Shown here piece after piece: positions 1 to 6,492 of a stretch of DNA of 7,226 bases. Under the pieces are notes generated by a model. That model was not told the DNA's origin. It saw nothing but the letters and a program-made list of their open reading frames with translations, and did not search any database. Within the stretch, counting starts at the first letter, position 1. Each line of letters opens with the position of its first letter. This DNA is from Burkholderiaceae bacterium. GTDB lineage: Bacteria; Pseudomonadota; Gammaproteobacteria; Burkholderiales; Burkholderiaceae_E. The position numbers were made by a program, and so were the translations under genes. Location: NCBI GenBank assembly GCA_019428955.1, contig JAHYJF010000183.1, forward strand, positions 1 through 7,226. The letters run 5' to 3'.

Positions 1-294
1 GGTGTCGGTCAGGGCGGTAATGCGGGCCGGAGCGTCGGTAGGCACATAGACCCCCTCGGGCTCGCCATCCCATACGTCCACGCCGCGGTTGCCGATTGCC
101 GCGAAGGTTTCGCCCATGGCTTCGACCGTCACCGTGCCGGTCGCCGGCACCACGCAGGTCTCATAGCCGGGCACCCGATAGCCGTAGGTTTCGCCCGCCT
201 TCAGTTTTACAATGTTGAAATAGACCAGCGGCACATGGGCGTCGTCGATATCAACGATCGGGCGGTTCTGGTTTTCGTAGGGGGCAATATGCAC
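1..294 (-). CDS. iolB: 5-deoxy-glucuronate isomerase IolB, N-terminal part (continues beyond left edge)
   Basis: IolB is a cytosolic, cupin-fold isomerase that converts 5-deoxy-D-glucuronate to 5-dehydro-2-deoxy-D-gluconate, the step between IolD and IolC. Ninety-eight codons are visible. The translation begins MHIAPYENQNRPIVDIDD and contains the family's beta-strand pattern: LKAGETYGYRVPGYETCVV (residues about 31-49), a GTVTVEA strand, then IGNRGVDVWDG and GVYVPTDAPARITAL. These match the IolB core order (LxxGE, E-C/I-V, G-x-V-T-V, R-x-x-V-F, Y-V-P, A-L). The start is GTG at 294, with AAAGGA 8 nt upstream. No other start codon lies between it and the in-frame iolC stop, and the next Met is inside the conserved core. 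This gives an N-terminus roughly ten residues shorter than B. subtilis IolB as I recall it. It is the third gene of the iolDCB operon, 33 nt after iolC. The C-terminal two thirds, with most cupin metal ligands, is outside the window. Confidence 0.88.
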   Translation of the reverse strand, partial: MHIAPYENQNRPIVDIDDAHVPLVYFNIVKLKAGETYGYRVPGYETCVVPATGTVTVEAMGETFAAIGNRGVDVWDGEPEGVYVPTDAPARITALTDT

Positions 295-320
295 GATCTC
301 TGTCCTTTCGGGGAATGTTC

Positions 321-335
321 GGGCCTTTCAGGCCC
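321..335 (-). promoter_or_regulatory. Intercistronic hairpin over the iolC stop codon
   Basis: GGGCCT and AGGCCC form a perfect 6-bp inverted repeat around a 3-nt loop. In the iolDCB transcript the iolC UGA stop lies at the top of the stem and in the loop. No U-run follows, and the iolB ribosome-binding site starts about 12 nt further on, so this is unlikely to be a classical terminator. It may affect mRNA stability or coupling between iolC and iolB. The structure is seen; the role is inference. Confidence 0.35.
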
Positions 336-1308
336 CAGCGGGGTCGCTGTGATTGGCAAGGAATGTATCGAGTTCAGCGCGGGTGGGCATCGCCGGGGCA
401 CAACCGACCCGCGCCACCACCATCGCGGCTGCCGCCGAGCCACGCAGCACAGCCGCGCGCACCGGCAGCCCAGTAGCGAGGGCCGCAACAAAGGCACCCA
501 AAAAGCTGTCACCCGCGCCGGTGGGTTTCAGCGCCTTGGTGCGATAGATGCCGGTGGTAAACTCGCCGTCTGCGGTGATCGTTATGGCGCCCTTTTCGCC
601 CATCTTGTAAACGGCGATCTCGGCGCCGCCCGCCACCAGCTCGCGCGCCTTGCTAAGCCCGTGCGCTAGATCGCCCGCCATGAAACCGAATTCCACATCA
701 TTGCCGACGATCACATCGCACAATGCCCCGGCGCGTGAATAGGCGTCGGCGGCAACGCTGGCCGAGGGCCAGGTATAGGGGCGGTAGTCGATATCGAAGA
801 TCAGCGGAAGACCAGCAGCCCGTGCCAGTTCAAACGCCCGGAACGCGGCACTGCGCGAAGGTTCTGCGGCCAGCACCGTGCCGGTAGTGATGAGCGCTGA
901 ATAGGCGCCAAAGTCCAGCGCCTCGACATCGGCCGCGGTCATCGCAAAATCGGCCGCCCCGTTGCGATAAATCACCGACTGGTGGTCTTCGATGCGGGTT
1001 TCGACCACCGCGAGCGAAGTGCGCGCCTCGCCGCCCACAGTGCGCACATGGGTGCGCTCGACGCCATACTGGTCAAGCTGGTTCAGGCAGAAGCGGCCGA
1101 CCGCGTCGTTGGCGACGCAGGTCACAAGCGAGGCCCGGCATCCCAGCCGGGCAAGGGCAACAGCGATGTTGGCCGATGATCCACCAAGGTGCGACACGAA
1201 CCGCGCCGCATCCTCGGTGCGGGTGCCCGGCGGATCGGGGTATAGATCCATTCCCGCCCGACCGATCACTAGGAAGTTTCGCCCGCCAAGGTGCGAGAGG
1301 TTTGCCAT
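328..1308 (-). CDS. iolC: 5-dehydro-2-deoxygluconokinase IolC (PfkB/ribokinase family)
   Basis: This cytosolic ATP-dependent sugar kinase phosphorylates 5-dehydro-2-deoxy-D-gluconate (DKG) to DKGP, ready for cleavage by the aldolase IolJ. The 326-residue length is usual for PfkB kinases. The N-terminal strand is FLVIGRAGMDLYPDPPG (12-28), where IolC proteins carry the GRxxxDLY signature. PfkB signature 1 is LGGSSANIAVALARLG (41-56). The C-terminal signature is KPTGAGDSFLGAF (261-273), with the anion-hole GAGD and D267 as predicted catalytic base. FDIDYRPYTW (171-180) is also characteristic of IolC rather than of other ribokinase relatives. Two adjacent ATGs (1311 and 1308) sit on the iolD stop in ATGATG. 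AGGGG lies 2 nt from the first and 5 nt from the second, so I chose the second; the alternative adds one Met. An upstream in-frame extension to 1602 lies inside iolD and is not coding. The overlap implies translational coupling with iolD. Confidence 0.95.
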   Translation of the reverse strand: MANLSHLGGRNFLVIGRAGMDLYPDPPGTRTEDAARFVSHLGGSSANIAVALARLGCRASLVTCVANDAVGRFCLNQLDQYGVERTHVRTVGGEARTSLAVVETRIEDHQSVIYRNGAADFAMTAADVEALDFGAYSALITTGTVLAAEPSRSAAFRAFELARAAGLPLIFDIDYRPYTWPSASVAADAYSRAGALCDVIVGNDVEFGFMAGDLAHGLSKARELVAGGAEIAVYKMGEKGAITITADGEFTTGIYRTKALKPTGAGDSFLGAFVAALATGLPVRAAVLRGSAAAAMVVARVGCAPAMPTRAELDTFLANHSDPAGA

Positions 1309-3179
1309 CATATCCCCTGCCGCTGGCGCGTGCGGCCTGCCTCGACCTCGGCGTGCGCTGCGCGCACAGAAGGAGTTCCAGAGGTGCGCGGTGTGCCCAC
1401 CTCCCACCAGGCATGGCCCTGGTTGGTCCATCCGTCGAAGGCATCGACCTTCATCACGATGACCGAGGTGCGCGCGGCCGCCTTGGCGCGCAAAAGGGCG
1501 GCGCTCAGATCGGCCGGGGTGGCGACGGTCTCGACCACCGCACCCATGGAGCGGGCGTGCGCCTCGAAATCGACGGTGAACGGCTCCGGCACTGTCGGGC
1601 AATCGGCGATCAGGCAGTTGTAGCTTTGCAGCCCCATGTTGTTCTGCAACTTGTTGATGACCGCAAAACCGCCGTTGTCGAGCACCAGCACAATCAGCTT
1701 CATGCCGGTCAGCACCGAGGAATAGATGTCGGAGTTCATCATCAGGTAGCTGCCGTCGCCAACGAACACGATGGTATCGCGTTCGGGCTCAACCTGCATC
1801 TGCGCAATCCGCGCACCCCAGCCGCCGGCAATTTCGTACCCCATGCAGGAAAAGCCGAATTCGACATCAACCGTGCCGGTGGCCAGCGTGCGCCAGTTGG
1901 CCGTCACCTCGGCCGGCAGGCCGCCCGCCGCCGTCACCACCCGGTCGCGCGGGTGGCAAAATGCGTTCACCACCCCGATCGCCTGCGCATAGGACGCGGG
2001 CCGATTGCCCGGCGCGACGTTCGCAGCAACATAGGTGTCCCATGTGTGGCGTTCGGCCTGAGCCTGCCCAACCCATGCGATGGGTGCACGATAGCCTGCA
2101 AGTGCCGCGCCTATCGCCACAAGGCCGAGTCTTGCATCACCCACAACTGGCAGCGACAGGTGCTTGGCGGCATCTTGCCGCCCTACGTTCAAACCGATCA
2201 GCCGCGCATTCGGCGCAAACACTGTCCACGACCCGGTGGTGAAATCCTGCAACCTCGTGCCGACCGCCAGCACCACATCTGCCGCCGCAGCAATCGCGTT
2301 GGCGCTATCCGATCCGGTCACCCCGACGGGGCCGATGTTCAAGGGATGGGTCGCCAGCAGGTTGGCGCGGCCGGCAATGGTTTCGACCACCGGGATCCCG
2401 TGCGCCTCGGCAAAGGCGGTCAGTTCGGCGACCGCGCCAGAATACTGCACACCGCCACCGGCGACGATCACCGGGCGCGCAGCCTTCCGAAGCAGCGCCG
2501 CGGCCTCGTTGATCTCGGCCCGATCGGGGGCCTGCCGCCGGATCCTGTGCACGCGGCGGGCAAAGAACGCCTGCGGGTAGTCCCACGCCCAGCCCTGCAC
2601 ATCTTGCGGCAGGCCAAGGAAGGCCGGGCCGCAATCGGCGGGGTCAAGTATCGTGGCCAACGCCGCGGGCAGCGATTGCAGGATCTGGGCGGGGTGGGTG
2701 ATGCGGTCCCAATAGCGTGTCACCGCGCGGAAGGCATCGTTCAGGCCAAGTGCCGGGCTGCTAAAATGCTCAAGCTGTTGCAGCACCGGGTCGGGCAGGC
2801 GTGTCACGAACGTGTCGCCGCAAAGCATCAACAAAGGCAAGCGGTTGGCATGGGCCAATGCAGCGGCAGTAAGCAGGTTCGCCGTGCCCGGTCCAGCGCT
2901 GGCGGTGCAGAACATGAACCGGCGCCGCAGGTGGTATTTCGCATAGGCCGCCGCAGCGAAGCCCATGCTTTGCTCGTTTTGGCCGCGATAGAGCGGCAAT
3001 TCCTCACGTACGGAAAAAAGCGCCTCGCCAAGGCAAGGGACATTGCCATGCCCAAAAATGCCGAAGCCGCCGCCGCAGATGCGGGTTTCCACCCCATCAA
3101 TTTCGATGAACTGGTTCATCAGGTATTTCACGATGGCCTGCGCCACGGTTAGCCTGATGGTTTCGCCTGAACCTGGCAT
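1308..3179 (-). CDS. iolD: 3D-(3,5/4)-trihydroxycyclohexane-1,2-dione (THcHDO) hydrolase IolD, ThDP-dependent
   Basis: IolD hydrolyses the C-C bond of THcHDO, the product of IolE, giving 5-deoxy-D-glucuronate. This is the ring-opening step of inositol catabolism. The 623-residue protein has the three-domain layout of ThDP enzymes. The N-terminal PYR domain carries the catalytic glutamate in RGQNEQSM (E69). The central domain includes PVIVAGGGVQYSGA and NIGPVGVTGSDSAN. The C-terminal PP domain carries the Mg-ThDP motif GDGSYLMMNSDIYSS (474-488), with the closing N502 in VLVLDNGG. FGFSCMGYEIAGGWGARIA and DFEAHARSMGA are also typical of IolD. The start at 3179 has AGGA about 7 nt upstream (GAGGAAAAACC before ATG). 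A further 14 in-frame codons to 3221 run into the promoter and operator region and have no good Shine-Dalgarno site. It is the first gene of the operon, and its TGA overlaps the iolC start. No frameshift or missing key residue was seen. Confidence 0.97.
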   Translation of the reverse strand: MPGSGETIRLTVAQAIVKYLMNQFIEIDGVETRICGGGFGIFGHGNVPCLGEALFSVREELPLYRGQNEQSMGFAAAAYAKYHLRRRFMFCTASAGPGTANLLTAAALAHANRLPLLMLCGDTFVTRLPDPVLQQLEHFSSPALGLNDAFRAVTRYWDRITHPAQILQSLPAALATILDPADCGPAFLGLPQDVQGWAWDYPQAFFARRVHRIRRQAPDRAEINEAAALLRKAARPVIVAGGGVQYSGAVAELTAFAEAHGIPVVETIAGRANLLATHPLNIGPVGVTGSDSANAIAAAADVVLAVGTRLQDFTTGSWTVFAPNARLIGLNVGRQDAAKHLSLPVVGDARLGLVAIGAALAGYRAPIAWVGQAQAERHTWDTYVAANVAPGNRPASYAQAIGVVNAFCHPRDRVVTAAGGLPAEVTANWRTLATGTVDVEFGFSCMGYEIAGGWGARIAQMQVEPERDTIVFVGDGSYLMMNSDIYSSVLTGMKLIVLVLDNGGFAVINKLQNNMGLQSYNCLIADCPTVPEPFTVDFEAHARSMGAVVETVATPADLSAALLRAKAAARTSVIVMKVDAFDGWTNQGHAWWEVGTPRTSGTPSVRAAHAEVEAGRTRQRQGI

Positions 3180-3218
3180 GGTTTTTCCTCGCCTCAAGGA
3201 TCGCACGCTTCCGTATCC

Positions 3219-3230
3219 CAAGGGGCCTTG
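3219..3230. promoter_or_regulatory. Minor operator candidate (imperfect copy of the palindrome)
   Basis: CAAGG-GG-CCTTG is an inverted repeat with 5-bp arms and a 2-bp spacer. Its arms equal the CAAGG/CCTTG core of the 16-bp palindrome downstream, but the centre is 2 bp wider. The two centres are 42 bp apart, close to four helical turns. It lies about 40 bp from the iolD start and could be the operator for the iolDCB promoter. It might bind the same repressor more weakly, or occur by chance. Confidence 0.35.
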
Positions 3231-3258
3231 CGCGCCTTACCAACTCACGATACACATT

Positions 3259-3274
3259 TTGCAAGGCCTTGCAA
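3259..3274. promoter_or_regulatory. Major operator candidate: perfect 16-bp palindrome
   Basis: TTGCAAGGCCTTGCAA is fully self-complementary. The symmetry continues two more base pairs on each side (3256-3277) after one mismatched pair. It lies 26 bp before the start codon of the plus-strand operon and inside the divergent control region. Its size and symmetry suit a homodimeric LacI- or GntR-type regulator. The degraded LacI gene at the far end of the same operon suggests the LacI type, but binding is inferred. It has no U-tract on the sense strand and is too close to the start codon to be a terminator of an upstream gene. Confidence 0.6.
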
Positions 3275-3300
3275 TATTTACTGTGATCTTTGGAGGCATC

Positions 3301-4416
3301 ATGCATGAGGTGGGAATCGGACTTGTCGGTGGTGGCTACATGGGAAAGGCACACGCTGTTGCGATGTCTGCCGTGGGCGCCGTTTTCGACACTGCACTTC
3401 GGCCTCGGCTTGAAGTTATCGCTGCCTCGAGTCCGGCCTCGGCCGAACGCTATCGCAAGGCGTACGGTTTCGCCCGCGCGACGGCGAACTGGCACGACCT
3501 CGTCGCCGATCCGGCGGTCGGCGCGGTCATAATCGCGTCGCCTCAGGAAACGCACCGCGCCATTGCCGAAGCCGCCTTCGCCGCAGGCAAGCCGGTATTC
3601 TGCGAAAAGCCGCTCGGGGCCTCGCTCGACGACACCACCGCCATGACCGCAGCAGCAGAGGCATCAGGTCTGGTTAACATGATCGGCTTTAACTACGTGC
3701 GCACGCCCGCGACCCGTTTTGTGCGCCAATTGCTGGCCGAAGGCGCAATCGGCACCGTAACCTGGTTTCGGGGCGAGCATTGCGAGGATTTCTTTGCCGA
3801 CCCGTCGTTGCCCGCCACTTGGCGTACCAGCGGCCGGGCAAACGGCACCATGGGTGACCTTGCGCCGCACATGATCAACGGCGCGCTGGCGCTGATGGGC
3901 CGCATTGCCGAGCTTTCCGCGCGGATCGAGACGGTTCATGCCACCCGCCCCGGCCCGGCAGGCCCGGTGGCGGTCGATAATGATGACCAAGCCCAGATGA
4001 TGGTCCGCTTTGCCTCGGGCGCTATGGGGCACCTCTTTTTCAGCCGCGTCGCAACCGGCCGCAAGATGGGTTACGCCTATGAAATCCATGGCACCAAGGG
4101 CGCAATCCGCTTTGATCAGGAAGACCAGAACGCGGTCTGGCTTTACCGTGCCGAAGGGCCGCAGGCGAACCGCGGATTCACCCGCATCCTGACCGGGCCC
4201 GAACACCCTGATTATGCGGCTTTTTGCCAAGGGCCGGGGCACGGCACGGGCTATCAGGACCAGATCATCATCGAGGCGCGCGACTTTCTCGAGGCGATTG
4301 CCACCGGCCGCCCGGTCTGGCCCACATTCCGCGACGGGCTTGATGTGGCCCGGGTCATCCGCACGGCGTTCAACGCGGCGGCTGACGGCCGTTGGCACTC
4401 GGTTCCAGACGAATGA
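3301..4416 (+). CDS. Gfo/Idh/MocA-family dehydrogenase, probable inositol dehydrogenase
   Basis: This is predicted to be a cytosolic NAD(P)-dependent oxidoreductase oxidising a cyclic polyol such as myo- or scyllo-inositol to the 2-keto form. The protein has 371 residues. The N-terminal Rossmann fold begins with GLVGGGYMGKAHA (7-19, GxGxxG as G10/G12/G15). CEKPLG (101-106) supplies the predicted catalytic Lys K103. The second domain has GDLAPH (185-190), where D186 and H190 match in spacing the Asp/His pair of B. subtilis inositol dehydrogenase. VATGRKM and EIHGTKGAIRFDQE (261-274) are the usual C-terminal sheet motifs. The start at 3301 has GGAGG 4 nt upstream and puts the Rossmann glycines at the normal distance. 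An in-frame extension to 3043 crosses the operators and antisense iolD, and is not coding. It is the first gene of the plus operon; iolE follows after 13 nt. Substrate (myo-inositol, scyllo-inositol or a related sugar such as L-glucose, known for some relatives) cannot be fixed from sequence, so no symbol is given. Confidence 0.88.
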   Translation: MHEVGIGLVGGGYMGKAHAVAMSAVGAVFDTALRPRLEVIAASSPASAERYRKAYGFARATANWHDLVADPAVGAVIIASPQETHRAIAEAAFAAGKPVFCEKPLGASLDDTTAMTAAAEASGLVNMIGFNYVRTPATRFVRQLLAEGAIGTVTWFRGEHCEDFFADPSLPATWRTSGRANGTMGDLAPHMINGALALMGRIAELSARIETVHATRPGPAGPVAVDNDDQAQMMVRFASGAMGHLFFSRVATGRKMGYAYEIHGTKGAIRFDQEDQNAVWLYRAEGPQANRGFTRILTGPEHPDYAAFCQGPGHGTGYQDQIIIEARDFLEAIATGRPVWPTFRDGLDVARVIRTAFNAAADGRWHSVPDE

Positions 4417-4429
4417 AGGAAGCTTGAAA

Positions 4430-5323
4430 ATGACAATCCGTATTGGCAATGCGCCTTGTTCCTGGGGCGTCGAATTTGCGGATGACCCGCGAAACCCGCC
4501 GTGGCGGCAGGTGCTTAAGGAGTGCGCCAAGGCAGGCTACACCGGCATCGAGTTGGGCCCTGTCGGCTTCATGCCCGAAGACCCGGCGATTTTGGCAGAG
4601 GCGCTAAGTGAAAACGGGCTAACACTGATTGGTGGCGTGGTCTTTCGCCCGTTCCATGACCCTCAACGATGGGATGAGGTTCTCGACGCAGCGCGGCGCA
4701 CCTGCAAAGCGCTTGTCGCACATGGTGCGCGCCACCTTGTACTGATCGACTCGATCTCGCCGCGCCGGGCGCCGACCGCGGGCCGCCCCGAGGCAGCCGA
4801 GCAGATGGCGCGCGAGGAATGGGTGGCCTATCGCGACCGCATCGCTGCCATTTCGCGGCTGGGAACCGAAGAGCATGGACTGACCGTTGGTATCCACTCT
4901 CACGCGGCGGGCTTCATGGATTTCGAGCCCGAACTGGAGCGCTTGCTGGCTGAAGTGCCCGAAGACATCTTGAAGATTTGCCTCGACACCGGACACATTT
5001 CTTTTGCGGGGTTCGACCCAGTAGCATTCATGCGCCGTCATGTCGGGCGCATTTCATATGTTCACTTCAAGGACATCGACCCGGTGGTGAAGGCCGATGT
5101 AATCGCCAAGGGAACCGGATTCTACGAAGCTTGCGGGCAGGGCATCTTCTGCAACCTCGGTCGCGGCGATGTCGATTTTCCGGCCGTGCGGCAGATCCTG
5201 CTTGATGCGGGCTATCAGGGTTGGTGCACGGTCGAGCAGGATTGCGACCCGACGCTCGACGTCAGTCCCATTGACGATGCGCGCGCCAACCGGGCGTATC
5301 TCACCTCGATCGGCTTCAAATAG
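4430..5323 (+). CDS. iolE: Inosose dehydratase IolE-type TIM-barrel protein
   Basis: Predicted to dehydrate 2-keto-myo-inositol (scyllo-inosose) to THcHDO, the IolD substrate. The 297-residue protein is a xylose-isomerase-like TIM barrel. It begins IGNAPCSWGVEFADDP, then TGIELGPVGF (38-47). Likely metal and active-site positions are E41, H156/H158 in GIHSHAAGFMD, D186 and H189 in CLDTGHISF, H212 in VHFKD, and E269 in CTVEQD. The run DTGH - GFDPVAFMRRH - VHFKDI - GRGDVDFP - GYQGWCTVEQDCDP follows the C-terminal half of IolE closely. The N-terminal NAPCSWG form differs from the B. subtilis-type IolE N-terminus as I recall it, so another ketose or inosose isomerase/dehydratase is possible. The ATG at 4430 follows AAGGA by 9 nt and the previous gene's stop by 13 nt. 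An extension to 4214 lies in the previous gene. The placement between two dehydrogenases and opposite iolDCB supports the dehydratase role. Confidence 0.8.
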   Translation: MTIRIGNAPCSWGVEFADDPRNPPWRQVLKECAKAGYTGIELGPVGFMPEDPAILAEALSENGLTLIGGVVFRPFHDPQRWDEVLDAARRTCKALVAHGARHLVLIDSISPRRAPTAGRPEAAEQMAREEWVAYRDRIAAISRLGTEEHGLTVGIHSHAAGFMDFEPELERLLAEVPEDILKICLDTGHISFAGFDPVAFMRRHVGRISYVHFKDIDPVVKADVIAKGTGFYEACGQGIFCNLGRGDVDFPAVRQILLDAGYQGWCTVEQDCDPTLDVSPIDDARANRAYLTSIGFK

Positions 5324-5334
5324 GAGTTTCTTGC

Positions 5335-6492
5335 ATGGCACAACTGAAATGGGGTCTGATAGGCGGCGGCGAAGGCAGCCAGATCGGCCCGGCACATCGG
5401 CTGGGTGCGCGGCTAGACGGACTCTATGAGTTTGTCGCCGGCGCGCTGGATCATCGCGCCGAAGCAGGGCGGGCGTACGGGCAAACCCTTGGGCTTTCGG
5501 CAAACCGGGCCTATGGCGACTGGCGCGAAATGCTTGAGGGCGAGCGCAACCGCCCCGATCGGCCAGACCTTGTGACCGTCGCGACGCCGAATGCCACGCA
5601 TTTCGAAATCACCCGCGCATTTCTGCAAGCAGGTTTTAATGTTCTGTGCGAAAAACCGATGACGATGACCGTCGAAGAAGGCGAGGAAATCGTCGTGCTT
5701 GCGAGCCGCGCGGGCCGAATTTGCGCAGTGAACTATGGCTATAGCGGCTATGCACTGGTGAGGCACATGCGGGCGATGGTGACGCGCGGCGACCTTGGTG
5801 CGGTGCGGTTGGTGGTAGCGGAATTTGCCCATGGCCATCATGCTGACGCCGCTGACGCCGACAACCCGCGTGTGCGTTGGCGCTACGACCCCAAGCAGGC
5901 GGGCATTTCAGCGCAGTTTGCCGATTGCGGCATTCACGCACTGCACATGGCGAGTTTCGTCATTGGCCAGCAAGTGACGCGCCTTTCGGCTGATACGGTC
6001 TCATGCCTGCCGTCGCGCATGCTCGAAGACGACGCTCAGGTGAACCTGCGCTTTGATGGCGGCGCGGTCGGGCGGCTCTGGACCTCGTCCATCGCAATCG
6101 GTCGACAACACGGACTGACCCTGCAGGTGTTTGGCGAAAAGGGCGGGTTGCGCTGGGCGCAGGAGCAACCGAACCAACTCTACTGGATGCCGCTCGGTCG
6201 GCGCCTCGAGGTCATTGAGCGTGGTGAGGCGGGGCTTTCGCCCGAGGCTGACCAAGCAAGCCGCGTTACCATCGGCCACGCAGAAGGAATGCCGTTGGCT
6301 TTCGCCAACGTCTACAAGGATCTGGCTGAGGCCATTTCCGCGCAAAAGCAAGGCCGCGCGCCCGACCCTTCGGCCAATCTCTACCCGCGGGCGGAAGACG
6401 GGCTGCGCTCGATGGCGGCGGTCTTTGCCGTGGCTGCCAGCAGCAAGGCCGGCGGCACCTGGGTGGATGCTCGCCCGCCGATGTTCCGCTAA
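5335..6492 (+). CDS. Second Gfo/Idh/MocA-family oxidoreductase (inositol locus)
   Basis: This is a predicted cytosolic NAD(P)-dependent dehydrogenase of 385 residues, clearly a different subfamily from the first dehydrogenase. The nucleotide-binding loop is GLIGGGEGSQIGPAHR (7-22), with an insertion in the usual GxGxxG turn. TVATPNATHF (81-90) and CEKPMTMT (105-112, predicted catalytic K107) follow. The second domain has FADCGIHALH (195-204), giving the D197/H201 pair at the same spacing as catalytic Asp/His in inositol dehydrogenases. FGEKGGLRW and GHAEGMPLAFANVYKDLAEAI mark the C-terminal part. Residues 166-177 form a His/Asp-rich loop (HGHHADAADADN), partly encoded by a tandem GCTGACGCC repeat at 5842-5859. 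The start ATG has AGGAG 8 nt upstream, overlapping the iolE stop, so the genes are probably translationally coupled. It may act on another inositol isomer or a keto intermediate; the substrate is unknown. Its stop overlaps the convergent lacI remnant by 3 nt. Confidence 0.85.
   Translation: MAQLKWGLIGGGEGSQIGPAHRLGARLDGLYEFVAGALDHRAEAGRAYGQTLGLSANRAYGDWREMLEGERNRPDRPDLVTVATPNATHFEITRAFLQAGFNVLCEKPMTMTVEEGEEIVVLASRAGRICAVNYGYSGYALVRHMRAMVTRGDLGAVRLVVAEFAHGHHADAADADNPRVRWRYDPKQAGISAQFADCGIHALHMASFVIGQQVTRLSADTVSCLPSRMLEDDAQVNLRFDGGAVGRLWTSSIAIGRQHGLTLQVFGEKGGLRWAQEQPNQLYWMPLGRRLEVIERGEAGLSPEADQASRVTIGHAEGMPLAFANVYKDLAEAISAQKQGRAPDPSANLYPRAEDGLRSMAAVFAVAASSKAGGTWVDARPPMFR

Larger units (their letters stand above)
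3180..3300. promoter_or_regulatory. Divergent promoter/operator region between iolD and the dehydrogenase operon
   Basis: These 121 bp separate the two divergent operons and must hold both promoters. The region contains two related palindromes (described separately) and is locally more AT-rich on the plus-operon side. A weak plus-strand promoter candidate is TTGCGC (3229-3234) and TACACA (3251-3256) with a 16-bp spacer. It would put the -35 at the minor palindrome and the transcription start near the centre of the major one, a lac-like repression layout. The -10 matches consensus poorly and I cannot place the iolD promoter. The plus operon's ribosome-binding site, GGAGG (3292-3296), closes the region. 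Confidence 0.6.

Noticed and set aside
1312..1602. N-terminal extension of iolC into iolD (to 424 residues)
   Set aside because: The extra 98 residues are the wrong frame of IolD and have no kinase similarity. The ATGATG with AGGGG at the iolD stop is the natural start.
1176..3152. A 658-codon open frame on the plus strand opposite iolD and iolC
   Set aside because: It is antisense to clearly conserved IolD and IolC, its translation is rich in Arg, His and Gly with no family motif, and long antisense frames are common in GC-rich genes.
3043..3300. N-terminal extension of the first dehydrogenase
   Set aside because: It reads antisense to iolD and through the operator region. The GGAGG before 3301 and the Rossmann glycines near residue 10 fix the start.
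4214..4429. N-terminal extension of iolE
   Set aside because: It lies in a second frame of the preceding dehydrogenase; the start at 4430 has a good AAGGA site and begins at the first barrel strand.
3664..4530. 288-codon minus-strand frame opposite the first dehydrogenase
   Set aside because: It is a shadow of a well-supported gene, with no ribosome-binding site or recognisable domain.
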